NCBI GenBank assembly: GCA_963811255.1
Contig: CAWEQI010000003.1
Span: 868,001 to 932,000 of the forward strand
Length of the DNA stretch: 64,000 nt
Origin: Croceibacterium_B sp963811255
Lineage (GTDB): Bacteria; Pseudomonadota; Alphaproteobacteria; Sphingomonadales; Sphingomonadaceae
Direction of reading: 5' to 3'
Shown here: positions 44,327 to 53,436 of the stretch, in pieces
Position numbering within the stretch: the first letter of the stretch is position 1
Layout of the letters: each line of letters opens with the position of its first letter
Notes under the pieces: model-generated
Database searches by the model: none
What the model was told of the DNA's origin: nothing
The model's input: the letters and a program-made list of their open reading frames with translations, nothing else
Position numbers and translations under genes: made by a program

Positions 44327-46351
44327 ATGGCAACCCAAACGGCCGAACGACCGGCCGACACCCAAACCCCCGAATCCGTGGTCGTTCGCTTCGCCGGCGA
44401 TAGCGGCGACGGCATGCAGCTGACCGGCGGCCAGTTCACCCTGTCGACCGCGCTCACCGGGAACGATCTCGCCACCTTCCCCGACTTCCCGGCGGAAATT
44501 CGCGCGCCGCAAGGCACATTGTTCGGCGTCAGCGCATTCCAGATCAACTTCGGCAGCCGGCAGATCAACACCGCCGGCGATGCGCCCGACGTGCTGGTGG
44601 CGATGAACCCGGCGGCGCTGAAGGTGAACCTCGAGGCGCTCAAGCCCGGCGGCCTGATCATTGCCGACACCGGCGAGTTCTCGAAGCGCAACCTCGACAA
44701 GGCGAAGTACGAGGCCAACCCGCTCGAGGACGGCAGCCTGGCGAAATGGCAAGTTTTGGCGTTCGACATCAGCGCGCTGACCCTCGAAGCCGTCAAGCCG
44801 TTCGTGCTCGGCAACAAGGAAGCGCTGCGCTGTAAGAACATGTGGACGCTCGGCCTGGCGCTGTGGATGTTCGACCGCGACCGCCAGCCGCTGATCGATT
44901 GGCTCAATGCCAAGTTCAAGAACAATCCCGATATCGCCGGCGCCAACGTCGCCGCGCTCAACGCCGGCCATGCCTACGGCGAGACGGCGGAAATCGGTGG
45001 CGAGCACCTGCACCAGGTGCATATCCCCGCGGTCAAGCACGAGCCCGGGCTGTACCGCACCGTTACCGGCGCCGAGGCGGTGTCGCTCGGGCTGGTCGCC
45101 GGGGCGCAGCTGGCCGAGCTGCCGATGTTCTTCGGCGGCTATCCGATCACCCCGGCGAGCGCGATCCTGCATCACCTCGCGCGGATGAAGGAATTCGGCG
45201 TGACCACCTTCCAGGCCGAGGACGAGATCGCCGCGATCTGCGCCGCCATCGGCGCGTCCTACGCCGGCCAGCTCGGCGTCACGTCGTCGTCCGGCCCGGG
45301 CATCGCGCTCAAGACGGAGGCGATGGGGCTCGCCATCATGGTCGAGCTGCCCCTGGTGATCGTCAATTCGCAGCGCGGCGGGCCCTCCACCGGCCTCCCC
45401 ACCAAGACCGAGCAGAGCGACCTCTATCAGGCCGTTTACGGCCGCAACGGCGATGCGCCGCTGCCGGTGATCGCGGCGCGTTCGCCGTCCGACGCCTTCG
45501 AAGTCGCGATCGAGGCGTGCCGCATCGCCATCGAATACATGACTCCGGTGATCCTGCTCACCGACGGCTATATCGCCAACGCCGCCGAGCCGTGGAAAGT
45601 CCCCGATACCAAGGGCTTCACGCCGTTTCCTGCCAAGTTCCTCGAGAACAACAACAACGGCGAGGGCCATGTCCTGCCGTACAAGCGCGACGCCAAGGGC
45701 GCCCGCCCGTGGATCAGGCCCGGCACGCCCGGCCTGATGCACCGCGTCGGCGGGATCGAGAAGCACGAGGACACCGGTAACATCGACTATTCGCCGGCCA
45801 ACCACCAGGCGATGACCGATGCCCGGCGCGACAAGGTGCTCGGCGTCAAGGTGCCCGACCAGGAGGTCGCACTCGGCGAGACGGCCGGCGAGCTGGCGGT
45901 GGTCGGCTGGGGCAGCACTTACGGCCCGATCCGCCAGGCGGTGCGCCGCTGGCGCGAGAAGGGCAGGAAGGTCAGCCACATCCACGTGCGCCACATCTGG
46001 CCGCTGCCGAAGAACCTCGGCGAACTGCTCGCCGGCTTCGACCACGTGCTCGTTCCCGAAATGAACGCCGGCCAGTTCAAGACCGTACTGCGCGACCAGT
46101 TTCTGGTCGATGCCGAGAGTCTGACCAAGGTCAGCGGCCAGCCGTTCCAGATCGCCGAACTCGAAGCGGCGATCGGCAAGTACTTCGACGGCGTGGAGGG
46201 CGATGAGGGCGGCGAAGTACCGGCGAATGCGGCGCAGCTGCCCGAGCCACAGTCCGGCTACGACGACGGCACTCAGCCCGACGCGCCATTCCACGGCGAC
46301 GGCGCAGCGCTGCCGGACGAGGGCTCGGACACCAAGGCGGTGAACCAATGA
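44327..46351 (+). CDS. korA: 2-oxoacid:acceptor oxidoreductase, fused gamma-alpha subunit (KorA-type)
   Basis: A 674-residue subunit of a thiamine-diphosphate enzyme that oxidises 2-oxoglutarate (or another 2-oxoacid) to the acyl-CoA with ferredoxin. The N-terminal gamma domain (about 15-200; VVRFAGDSGDGMQLTGGQF) is fused to the alpha domain (about 250-620; MFFGGYPITPASAIL, then SSSGPGIALKTEAMGLAIM, then QRGGPSTGLPTKTEQSDLY). The remainder is a C-terminal domain II. It overlaps korB by ATGA. 2-Oxoglutarate is the most likely substrate because the two-subunit gamma-alpha plus beta arrangement is typical of KGOR. Confidence 0.9.
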   Translation: MATQTAERPADTQTPESVVVRFAGDSGDGMQLTGGQFTLSTALTGNDLATFPDFPAEIRAPQGTLFGVSAFQINFGSRQINTAGDAPDVLVAMNPAALKVNLEALKPGGLIIADTGEFSKRNLDKAKYEANPLEDGSLAKWQVLAFDISALTLEAVKPFVLGNKEALRCKNMWTLGLALWMFDRDRQPLIDWLNAKFKNNPDIAGANVAALNAGHAYGETAEIGGEHLHQVHIPAVKHEPGLYRTVTGAEAVSLGLVAGAQLAELPMFFGGYPITPASAILHHLARMKEFGVTTFQAEDEIAAICAAIGASYAGQLGVTSSSGPGIALKTEAMGLAIMVELPLVIVNSQRGGPSTGLPTKTEQSDLYQAVYGRNGDAPLPVIAARSPSDAFEVAIEACRIAIEYMTPVILLTDGYIANAAEPWKVPDTKGFTPFPAKFLENNNNGEGHVLPYKRDAKGARPWIRPGTPGLMHRVGGIEKHEDTGNIDYSPANHQAMTDARRDKVLGVKVPDQEVALGETAGELAVVGWGSTYGPIRQAVRRWREKGRKVSHIHVRHIWPLPKNLGELLAGFDHVLVPEMNAGQFKTVLRDQFLVDAESLTKVSGQPFQIAELEAAIGKYFDGVEGDEGGEVPANAAQLPEPQSGYDDGTQPDAPFHGDGAALPDEGSDTKAVNQ

Positions 46352-47397
46352 ACGACATGACCCCCGTCGAGACCACGCTCAAGGACTGGGAAACCGACCA
46401 GGAAGTCCGCTGGTGCCCCGGTTGCGGCGACTATGCGATCCTCAAGGCGGTGCAGCGCACCTTGCCGCAGCTCGGCAGCGACCCGGCGAACACGGTGTTC
46501 GTCAGCGGCATCGGCTGTTCGAGCCGCTTCCCGTATTACGTCGAGAGCTACGGCTTCCACACCATCCACGGCCGCGCGCCGGCCTTCGCGACCGGGATCA
46601 AGCTCGCCAACCCCGATCTCGACGTGTGGATGGTCACCGGCGACGGCGACGGCCTCTCCATCGGCGGCAATCACCTGATGCACGTGCTGCGCCGGAACGT
46701 GAACCTGCAGATCCTGCTGTTCAACAACGAGATTTACGGCCTGACCAAGGGCCAGTTCTCGCCCACCAGCCGCATCGGCACGCGGACGCCCTCGACCCCG
46801 CTCGGTTCGTTCGATCGGCCGGCGCAACCGTGCGCTTTCGCCCTGGGCAGTGGGGCGCGGTTCGTCGCTCGCGGCTTCGACGTGTCGAAGAACCTGCCCG
46901 AAGTCCTCAAGGCCGCCCACGCCCACCAGGGCGCGGCCTTCGTGGAGATTTTCCAGAACTGCATCGTCTACAACAAGGACGTGTTCGACGGCTTCGCCGC
47001 GCCCAAGGGCGCCGAGGATCACCAGCTGTGGCTGGAGGATGGCCAGCCGATGCTGTTCGGCTCCGAGAAATCCGGTGGCGTCAAGGGTATCAGCCTTGAC
47101 CGCGAGGCGCTCGAACTGCGGGTGGTGGACGTGCCGGACGGCGATTGGGAAGCGGCCGGGGTGATAGTCCACAACGTCAGGAACCGCTCGATCGCCCACA
47201 TGCTGGTCGAGCTGCCGTTCGGGCCGTTCCCGATGGCTCTCGGCGTGCTCTACGACGACCCGCGCCCGACCTTCGAAAGCGCGGTGATCGCCGAGCGCGA
47301 GAAGGCCAGCGAAGGCAAGGAAGCCAACCTCGCCAAGCTCCTCGGCGGAAAAGGCCAGACCTGGACCGTCAGCGGAACGGCGGCCGACCCGGTTTGA
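46348..47397 (+). CDS. korB: 2-oxoacid:ferredoxin oxidoreductase beta subunit (KorB-type)
   Basis: A 349-residue thiamine-diphosphate-binding subunit. It begins with RWCPGCGDYAILKAVQ, whose Cys residues help hold the [4Fe-4S] cluster. It contains the ThDP/Mg motif VTGDGDGLSIGGNHLMHVLR with LFNNEIYGLTKGQ. It has no ferredoxin domain, so a separate ferredoxin acceptor is needed; none is encoded nearby. It is coupled to korA. Confidence 0.92.
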   Translation: MNDMTPVETTLKDWETDQEVRWCPGCGDYAILKAVQRTLPQLGSDPANTVFVSGIGCSSRFPYYVESYGFHTIHGRAPAFATGIKLANPDLDVWMVTGDGDGLSIGGNHLMHVLRRNVNLQILLFNNEIYGLTKGQFSPTSRIGTRTPSTPLGSFDRPAQPCAFALGSGARFVARGFDVSKNLPEVLKAAHAHQGAAFVEIFQNCIVYNKDVFDGFAAPKGAEDHQLWLEDGQPMLFGSEKSGGVKGISLDREALELRVVDVPDGDWEAAGVIVHNVRNRSIAHMLVELPFGPFPMALGVLYDDPRPTFESAVIAEREKASEGKEANLAKLLGGKGQTWTVSGTAADPV

Positions 47398-47404
47398 CGC
47401 GGAA

Positions 47405-47545
47405 AAAACCATTTTCCTACTGTGGCGTTCTTGTGCCACGAGTTCCCTATGACGGAAGGGCCAGCGAGCGGAGCGAGGCAACTGGCGACAGCATGGCGCC
47501 AGCTCGGAGTTTTCCGTTCAGAACTGTGTCAACAGTGTCAACTTC
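47405..47545. repeat. Possible dispersed intergenic repeat downstream of korB
   Basis: The 178-bp gap after korB contains the 15-mer shared with the rsmB leader (47405-47419), an imperfect inverted repeat CTGGCG/CGCCAG around 47480-47500, and a direct repeat of GTGTCAAC separated by one base (near 47527-47543). I see no coding sequence. Its resemblance to repeat families of related genomes is a recollection that needs a search. Confidence 0.35.
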
Positions 47546-47575
47546 GCAGCTCGTCCGGCGGCGCCGGCTAGCCGC

Positions 47576-48541
47576 ATGGACAACATCACCCATTCGCTGG
47601 TCGGGTGGACGCTCGGGCAGACCGGGCTCAAGCGGCGCACCCGAAAGGGTTTGGCCGCGCTGATCCTCGGGGCCAATGCGCCCGATATCGACGTGTTCCT
47701 CGGCTGGGTGCCGTGGGCGCCGCTCGCCACCCACCGCGGCTTCACGCACAGCCTGATCGGCGGCGTGCTGATCCTGCCGCTCGGTCTCGCCGGCCTGCTG
47801 TGGCTGTACGATCGCTGGCAAGTGAAGCGGGGGGCCGTGTTCAGGAGCGGGCTGGAGATGCAGTTCGGGTGGCTCGTCGGGCTCAGCTACATCGGCTGCC
47901 TGACGCACCCGTTCCTCGATTGGCAGACGAGCTACGCGATCCAGCTGTTCTCGCCGGTCAGCAACCGCTGGTACCACGCCGACACGCTGTTCATCCTCGA
48001 TATCTGGATCTGGCTCGGCCTAGGCTACGCCATTTGGCTCTCGCGCAAGCGGGAGAAGGGCGGGCGGGCCAACTGGCGCCGGCCCGCGGTCGCCGCAATT
48101 GCTGGATTGCTGGCCTACATCGGCGGCAACGGCCTTTTGACGGCTCACACCGAAGACATCGTCGTAAGGTCGCTACCGAACGGCGCTCCGGGCGTGATGG
48201 TCGCCTCGCCGCCACCGATCGCCTTTTGGCGCCGCAACCTGATCTGGCGCCAGGACCACCGGATCTGGCGCGCCGAATACGATCCGCTCGCTTCGCTGCC
48301 CGGGCTCGAACACGTGTCCGGCCCAGAACCGGATGGGATGACCGATCCGCTCGCCCTGCGGGTGCTGCTGACTACGCCGAAGCTGGCCCACTTCCGCCGC
48401 TGGTCGATACTGCCGGTGGCCTCAATCGACCGGCAGCGCTGCTCGGTGGTCCTCCGCTACCAGGATGCGCGCTTCGGCCGGCCCGGCGCTGGGCCGATGG
48501 GGCAGACCGCCGTCGTGCCCACCCACGCGCCCGGCTGCTGA
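47576..48541 (+). CDS. YdjM-type (DUF457) membrane-bound metal-dependent hydrolase
   Basis: A 321-residue inner-membrane protein. The N-terminal half has the family His/Asp motifs NITHSLVGWTLGQ, GANAPDIDVFLGW, THRGFTHSLIGG and GCLTHPFLDWQTSY. These are the presumed metal ligands, embedded in four to five TM segments. The C-terminal half (about 210-321) is soluble. In Escherichia coli the homologue ydjM is LexA-regulated; no SOS box is evident here. The physiological substrate is unknown. Confidence 0.85.
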   Translation: MDNITHSLVGWTLGQTGLKRRTRKGLAALILGANAPDIDVFLGWVPWAPLATHRGFTHSLIGGVLILPLGLAGLLWLYDRWQVKRGAVFRSGLEMQFGWLVGLSYIGCLTHPFLDWQTSYAIQLFSPVSNRWYHADTLFILDIWIWLGLGYAIWLSRKREKGGRANWRRPAVAAIAGLLAYIGGNGLLTAHTEDIVVRSLPNGAPGVMVASPPPIAFWRRNLIWRQDHRIWRAEYDPLASLPGLEHVSGPEPDGMTDPLALRVLLTTPKLAHFRRWSILPVASIDRQRCSVVLRYQDARFGRPGAGPMGQTAVVPTHAPGC

Positions 48542-49312
48542 TCAGTCCCGCGTCGGGTCGAGCTTGTCGGCGGTCCGACTTTCGGCCGCCTTCTCGGCCG
48601 GCCGCTGCAGCAGCGCGGCGGCGAGGAACGCCCATCCCGCTCCGCCGAGCCAGCCGGCGGTCACGTCGCTCGGGAAATGCACCCCCAGCCACACCCTCGT
48701 CCAAGCGATCAGCAGACTGAGCACGATCGCGGTGCCGATGATCGTCAGCCGCACCGACTCGCGCGCGCTCAGCGTGGCGAAGGCGAGGGCGATGGCGATG
48801 TACACCACCGCCGAGTTGAACGCGTGGCCGCTCGGGAAGCTGGCGCCGCCGGCAATGGTGAGGTGCGGTACGATCTCCGGTCTCGGCCGTCCGACCAGCG
48901 TCTTGATTGCCCCTTCGACGATCCACGCGCCGATCACCGTCAGGGTCAGCAGCAGCGCCTCGCGCCGCAGCCGCAGGAACAGCAGCGCCGTCACCGCGCC
49001 GAGGGCGATCAGGTTGCGCAGCAGGATGCCGCCGAGCGAGGTCAGGTCGCGGACCCATTCGATCAGCCAGGTCGGCCCCTTGGGGGCGAGCGTCGGTTCG
49101 GTGCGCCAGAACAGCAGCCCGGACTTGTCGAACGCACCCACGCGCCCCGTTGTCACCAGCCAGACCATCAGCGCGAATCCGAGCCAGCACAGTCCGGAGA
49201 CGACGATCGCCTTGCGCTGGTCGATACGCCAGTGGTGCGAAGGTAGGGCGACGGTGTTTCGAACGGGCTCCACGGCGGCATCAACGATGCCATGCCCGAG
49301 CCGTGCCCGCAC
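48542..49312 (-). CDS. PAP2-superfamily membrane phosphatase
   Basis: A 256-residue polytopic membrane protein with the three PAP2 phosphatase motifs: KTLVGRPRPE, SFPSGHAFNSAVVY and RVWLGVHFPSDVTAGW. The catalytic His residues lie in the second and third. It probably dephosphorylates lipid pyrophosphates or phosphatidate at the periplasmic face. The ATG at 49312 is used; the first 25 residues are polar, so a later start is possible. It ends exactly against the convergent YdjM-like gene. Confidence 0.87.
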   Translation of the reverse strand: MRARLGHGIVDAAVEPVRNTVALPSHHWRIDQRKAIVVSGLCWLGFALMVWLVTTGRVGAFDKSGLLFWRTEPTLAPKGPTWLIEWVRDLTSLGGILLRNLIALGAVTALLFLRLRREALLLTLTVIGAWIVEGAIKTLVGRPRPEIVPHLTIAGGASFPSGHAFNSAVVYIAIALAFATLSARESVRLTIIGTAIVLSLLIAWTRVWLGVHFPSDVTAGWLGGAGWAFLAAALLQRPAEKAAESRTADKLDPTRD

Positions 49313-49370
49313 GCTCTATTTCAGGCGCGATTTCAGGGGCGGCACGGCGCTCTCGCCGCGCGCACCGGCC

Positions 49371-49718
49371 TCAGGCGTTGAAGGCGCCGTCGCCGCGATA
49401 ACGGGCGAGGATATTATCGTGAACGATAGGACTGAGAAGCTGCGCGAAAGCGCAACCGCACAGGCTGTCCTCCCACCAGATCACCTCCGCCTGCAGCGCC
49501 TCGAGCCCGGGCAGCGTCAGCCAGCAGACGGTGCCGACATGCAGCCGGCTGACCGAGGTGGCCGAAAAGCCCGACAGCGACAGGTCGTTGACGACGGTCT
49601 GGAACGGGCGTCCGCCCGACTGGCGCAGCTGCGCCGGAATGGAAAGGCGGGTGCGCGGAGCGCTCCGGTCTTCCTGGGCCGCGATCTCGTAGCGGCCGAC
49701 GACGTTCTGCATGCTCAT
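49371..49718 (-). CDS. PilZ domain protein
   Basis: A 115-residue single-domain PilZ protein. The start is ATG 49718 (MSMQNVVGRYEIAAQEDRSA), with GAGAG upstream. An RxxxR-like element (RTRLSIPAQLRQ) and VNDLSLSGFSATS (D-x-S-x-x-G) give the c-di-GMP binding signature. It is monocistronic. Together with the other PilZ gene and the PAS-GGDEF-EAL gene it points to c-di-GMP control in this organism. Confidence 0.8.
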   Translation of the reverse strand: MSMQNVVGRYEIAAQEDRSAPRTRLSIPAQLRQSGGRPFQTVVNDLSLSGFSATSVSRLHVGTVCWLTLPGLEALQAEVIWWEDSLCGCAFAQLLSPIVHDNILARYRGDGAFNA

Positions 49719-49811
49719 AAGCGACTCTCGGCAAACCGTTGAATGCACGGTTGGGGGCCATGCACGAGCGAGAGTGCGCCTGTTTGCTTACCCGGTGGTT
49801 AGCGGGAATGG

Positions 49812-50531
49812 TTAAGCGGGATTATCCACGCGGATGCGCGAGCCGGGTGCGAAATCCTCACTCGCCAGGACGGCGATCCGCTCGCCGACGACCTCCGGCG
49901 GTTTGACCGTTTCGGGGTCCTCGCCGGGGTAGGCGCGGGCGCGCATCTGCGTGCGCGTGGCGCCGGGATCGACTATCGCGACGCGAATGTCGGTGATGTT
50001 CTGGGTTTCCTGGGAATAAGCCAGCAAAAGGTTATCGAACGCCGCCTTAGTCGCCCCGTACGCGCCCCAGTAAGCGCGCGGGTTCTGGCCGATCGCGCTG
50101 GTAATGCCGATCACCTTCGCCCCATCGGAGCGCTTCAGCAGCGGCTGGAAATTGGCCACCAGCGCCTGCGTCGCCAGGACGTTCAATGTCAGCGCGCGAT
50201 TGAAGAACGGCTGTTCGATCTGCGTCACCGGAGTCAGCGTCGGCAGGATCGCGGCATTGATCACCAGGATGTCGAGCTTGCCCCAGCGGTCGGACACGGC
50301 GTTGGCCAGGCGGGCGATCGAATCGCTCTCGGTGAGGTCCATCGGCGCGATCGTCGCGCTGCCGCCGGCTTGATGAATGTCCTCCTCGACCGCCTCGAGA
50401 TCGCGCGCCGATCGGGCGGTCAGCACCACGTGCGCCCCGGCCTTCGCTAGGGCTTTGGCCGTCGCCGCGCCGATCCCGCGGCTCGACCCGGTGACCAGCG
50501 CAACCTTCCCCACCAGCGGCTGATCGCTCAT
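49812..50531 (-). CDS. Short-chain dehydrogenase/reductase
   Basis: A 239-residue classical SDR: LVTGSSRGIGAATAKAL at the N-terminus, ILVINAAILP instead of the usual NNAG, catalytic Ser in GITSAIGQ and YGATK. The C-terminus (ASEDFAPGSRIRVDNPA) differs from FabG. Its start overlaps the purF stop by 1 bp, so it is the downstream gene of a purF-SDR pair. Substrate unknown. Confidence 0.88.
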   Translation of the reverse strand: MSDQPLVGKVALVTGSSRGIGAATAKALAKAGAHVVLTARSARDLEAVEEDIHQAGGSATIAPMDLTESDSIARLANAVSDRWGKLDILVINAAILPTLTPVTQIEQPFFNRALTLNVLATQALVANFQPLLKRSDGAKVIGITSAIGQNPRAYWGAYGATKAAFDNLLLAYSQETQNITDIRVAIVDPGATRTQMRARAYPGEDPETVKPPEVVGERIAVLASEDFAPGSRIRVDNPA

Positions 50532-52021
50532 CAGGCGACCTTGCTGTTTACAGGGAGGGTGAGCTGGGCCTCACGCGCGTGACGTTCGGCCACGTCGGTC
50601 AGCGCCGTCGGATAATCGCCAGTGAAGCAGGCGTCGCAGTATTGCGGGCAGGCGTCGTTGCGTCCGGGCAACCCAACCGCGCGATAGAGTCCGTCGATCG
50701 ACACGAACGCCAGGCTGTCGGCCTGGATGAACTCGCGCATCGCATCGACGTCCATCCGCCCGGCGAGCAGCTTCGAGCGCTCGGGGGTGTCGACGCCGTA
50801 ATAACAGCCGTGGCCCGTCGGAGGGCTGGCGACGCGGAAATGCACTTCCCTCGCGCCCGCATCGCGCATCATCTGCACGATCTTCAAGCTGGTGGTGCCG
50901 CGAACGATGGAATCGTCAATCAGCACGATCTTGCGCCCTTCCACCAGTGCCCGGTTGGCGTTGTGCTTGCGCTTCACGCCGGCATGGCGGGCGCCGTCGG
51001 AAGGCTGGATGAAGGTGCGCCCGACGTAGTGCGAGCGGATGATGCCGAGCTCGAACGGGATGCCCGATTCCTGAGAGAAGCCGATCGCCGCGGGTACGCC
51101 ACTATCGGGCACCGGCACCACCAGGTCGGCCACGACCGGCGCTTCCTTGGCCAGCTCGGCGCCGATGTTCTTGCGCGATTCGTAGACCGAACGCTGATTG
51201 AAAATCGAATCCGGCCGGCTGAAATAGACATGCTCGAATATGCACGGGCGGGGGTTGACCATGGCGAACGGCCGGTGGCTGGTGACCTTGCCGTCGAAAT
51301 CGACTTCGACCATTTCTCCGGGATCGATCTGCCGCTCGAAGCTGGCCCCGACCACGTCGAGGGCCACCGTTTCGCTGGCGAACACCACCGCGTCGCCGAG
51401 GCGCCCCATCACCAGCGGACGAATGCCCAGCGGATCGCGCCCGGCGATCATCCCTTGTGGCGTCATCAGGATCAGCGACCAGGCGCCTTCGACGTGATTG
51501 AGCGCGTCGATGATCTTGTCGAGCAGCTTGGGGAAGCGGCTGGTGGCGACCAGGTGGATGATCACTTCGGTATCGCTGGTCGACTGAAAGATCGAGCCGC
51601 GGCGCACAAGCTCCGCGCGCAAGTGCCCGGCGTTGGAGATATTGCCGTTGTGGGCCACCGCGAAGCCGCCGCTGGAGAGATCGGCGTAGAGCGGCTGTAC
51701 GTTGCGCAGGCCGGCGCCGCCGGTGGTCGAATATCGCACGTGGCCCGCCGCCATCGTGCCGGGCAGCTCGGCGATGGATTCGCCGGTCGAGAAGTTCTCG
51801 GCCACGTGGCCGAGCCCGCGGCGGGTGTAAAACTCGGCGCCGTCGAAGCTGGTGATGCCGACCGCTTCCTGCCCGCGATGCTGGAGGGCGTGGAGGCCGA
51901 GCGCGCAGGCGGCGGCCGCCTCGTGCGCGCCGATCACGCCGAAGATGCCGCACTCTTCGCGCAGCTTGTCGCCGCCAGAATCGAACCGGAGCGCGTCAAC
52001 CAGTGGATCGGTGATATTCAT
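50531..52021 (-). CDS. purF: Amidophosphoribosyltransferase
   Basis: A 496-residue enzyme of the first committed step of purine synthesis. The start at 52021 has AAGGGA in front and gives a 23-residue propeptide before the catalytic Cys24 in REECGIFGVIG, which becomes the mature N-terminus. The glutaminase domain continues HALQHRGQEAVGI, and the PRPP site is IVLIDDSIVRGTTSLKIV. A cluster of Cys in GRNDACPQYCDACFTGDYP near the C-terminus suits the Fe-S-containing Bacillus type. Confidence 0.95.
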   Translation of the reverse strand: MNITDPLVDALRFDSGGDKLREECGIFGVIGAHEAAAACALGLHALQHRGQEAVGITSFDGAEFYTRRGLGHVAENFSTGESIAELPGTMAAGHVRYSTTGGAGLRNVQPLYADLSSGGFAVAHNGNISNAGHLRAELVRRGSIFQSTSDTEVIIHLVATSRFPKLLDKIIDALNHVEGAWSLILMTPQGMIAGRDPLGIRPLVMGRLGDAVVFASETVALDVVGASFERQIDPGEMVEVDFDGKVTSHRPFAMVNPRPCIFEHVYFSRPDSIFNQRSVYESRKNIGAELAKEAPVVADLVVPVPDSGVPAAIGFSQESGIPFELGIIRSHYVGRTFIQPSDGARHAGVKRKHNANRALVEGRKIVLIDDSIVRGTTSLKIVQMMRDAGAREVHFRVASPPTGHGCYYGVDTPERSKLLAGRMDVDAMREFIQADSLAFVSIDGLYRAVGLPGRNDACPQYCDACFTGDYPTALTDVAERHAREAQLTLPVNSKVA

Positions 52022-52187
52022 CAGTCCCTTGAGGGATCGCCAGCCGCGCGCTCCCAATGGCGACTGGGGCGAAGTATTACAAGTCTGTTGCGGTGGAAAC
52101 TTGTGGGGGAGAACGCCGAATTCCCCGTCGCTATCGCTTGGGAGCGTTCGGCGAGCACCCCTTCGCTATTGCTCGGGAGTTTCGACG
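52022..52187. other. purF upstream region, no gene seen
   Basis: This is the upstream side of purF. It carries two imperfect direct copies of a short motif (CTATCGCTTGGGAG near 52132 and CTATTGCTCGGGAG near 52166). A hairpin (52188-52212), tRNA-Pro and about 100 bp of gene-free sequence follow before thyA. I see no open frame of credible codon usage. Confidence 0.4.
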
Positions 52188-52212
52188 GAAAACCGTCCCC
52201 CGGACGGTTTTC
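52188..52212 (-). terminator. Hairpin downstream of tRNA-Pro
   Basis: GAAAACCGTCC (52188-52198) pairs perfectly with GGACGGTTTTC (52202-52212) around a CCC loop. The stem base gives TTTTC on either strand, and it lies 13 bp beyond the 3' end of the minus-strand tRNA. Confidence 0.7.
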
Positions 52213-52224
52213 TCTAGTCGAAAC

Positions 52225-52301
52225 TGGTCGGGGAGAGAGGATTCGAACCTCCGGCCCCTGCCTCCCGAAGACAGTGCTCTACCAGGCTGAGCTACTCCCC
52301 G
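52225..52301 (-). tRNA. tRNA-Pro (anticodon CGG)
   Basis: 77 nt including an encoded CCA. The acceptor stem CGGGGAG pairs with CTCCCCG, discriminator A. The D arm has AGCTCAGCCTGGTAGAGC. The anticodon stem CTGTC/GGCAG (one G-U pair) holds the loop TTCGGGA with anticodon CGG. The T arm is GGAGGTTCGAATCCTCT. It reads the Pro codon CCG. Confidence 0.96.
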
Positions 52302-52401
52302 ACCGATCCGCCGGGCGAGGGCCCGGGGCGAGGCAGGGCGGCGCTATAGGGACGGGGACCCGGGGTGGCAAGCGGGCAATTGCGGTGGTAGCGCGTAGTC
52401 C

Positions 52402-53358
52402 ATGGCCAGCGCCGCGCGCCCGAGCGATTCCGAGGTTCCCCGCCATTGGGAATGGCAATACCTCGAACTGATGCGGCGCATCTGGACGGAGGGCGACGAG
52501 CGGCTCGACCGCACCGGAGTCGGTACCCGCGCGCTGTTCGGCACCACGCTTCGCTGCGACCTATCCGAAGGACGGGTGCCTCTGCTCACCACCAAGCGGG
52601 TATTCTGGAAGGCGGCCGCGCGGGAAATGCTGTGGTTCCTCACCGGCAGCACCAACATCCGGCCGCTGTTGCAGCAAGGCGTCACTATCTGGAGCGACTG
52701 GCCGCTCGCCAAATATCGCCGTGAAACGGGCGAAGACGTTTCTCAGGAGGAATTCGAGCGGCGCATCGTCGAGGATGCCACGTTTGCAGCTCGCTGGGGC
52801 GACCTCGGCCCGGTTTACGGCAAGCAATGGATCGACTGGCCGACTTACGAACCCGCCGGCGACGGACACTTCAAGAAGGGCAGGGGCATCAACCAGGTCG
52901 CCCAGGTGGTCGAAAGCCTGCGCTCCAACCCCGGCAGCCGGCGTCATATCATCGAAGGCTGGAACGTCGCCGAGCTCGAGCAAATGGCGCTCCCGCCTTG
53001 CCACAAGACTTACCAGTTCCATGTCGCCGGCGATCGGCTTTCCTGCGTCCTTTACCAGCGCAGTTGCGACGTCGCGCTCGGGCTGCCATTCAATTTGTTC
53101 GCCGCCGCGCTGCTGACGCGGATGCTGGCGCAACAGGCGGGCTACGAAGCGGGCGAACTGGTCTGGATGGGTGGCGACACCCACCTCTACCTCAACCACG
53201 CCGAGCTGATCGAAGCGCAGCTCGCGCGGGAACCGGCGGGCGAGCCGCGGCTTGCGATAACGCGGCATCCGCCGTCAATCTTCGACTATCGGTTCGAGGA
53301 TTTCTCGGTCAGCGGCTACACACCGCAAGCCGCGCTGAGGGCGCCGGTAGCGGTCTGA
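52402..53358 (+). CDS. thyA: Thymidylate synthase
   Basis: A 318-residue folate-dependent enzyme making dTMP from dUMP. Blocks are EGDERLDRTGVGTRALFG, LLTTKRVFWKAAAREMLWFL, GPVYGKQWIDW and the active-site Cys in ALPPCHKTYQFHV, then QRSCDVALGLPFN and GDTHLYLNH. It is longer than the 264-residue Escherichia coli enzyme because of an insertion around residues 110-135, which is common in one ThyA subgroup. The segment before the catalytic Cys reads EGWNVAELEQ rather than WNP, a minor departure. Confidence 0.95.
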   Translation: MASAARPSDSEVPRHWEWQYLELMRRIWTEGDERLDRTGVGTRALFGTTLRCDLSEGRVPLLTTKRVFWKAAAREMLWFLTGSTNIRPLLQQGVTIWSDWPLAKYRRETGEDVSQEEFERRIVEDATFAARWGDLGPVYGKQWIDWPTYEPAGDGHFKKGRGINQVAQVVESLRSNPGSRRHIIEGWNVAELEQMALPPCHKTYQFHVAGDRLSCVLYQRSCDVALGLPFNLFAAALLTRMLAQQAGYEAGELVWMGGDTHLYLNHAELIEAQLAREPAGEPRLAITRHPPSIFDYRFEDFSVSGYTPQAALRAPVAV

Positions 53359-53436
53359 CGCGCATCGTTGACGGGGCGACGGATGCCTAATAAAATGTCG
53401 CACCGTTAGAATATCGTTTCACACCGGGAGAGCAGC

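Noticed and set aside
44222..46348. Minus-strand frame of about 700 codons opposite korA
   Set aside because: Explained by GC bias at third positions of korA; no start context or motif.
50579..52471. Plus-strand frame of 630 codons opposite purF
   Set aside because: Antisense of purF and running through the tRNA-Pro; not a gene.
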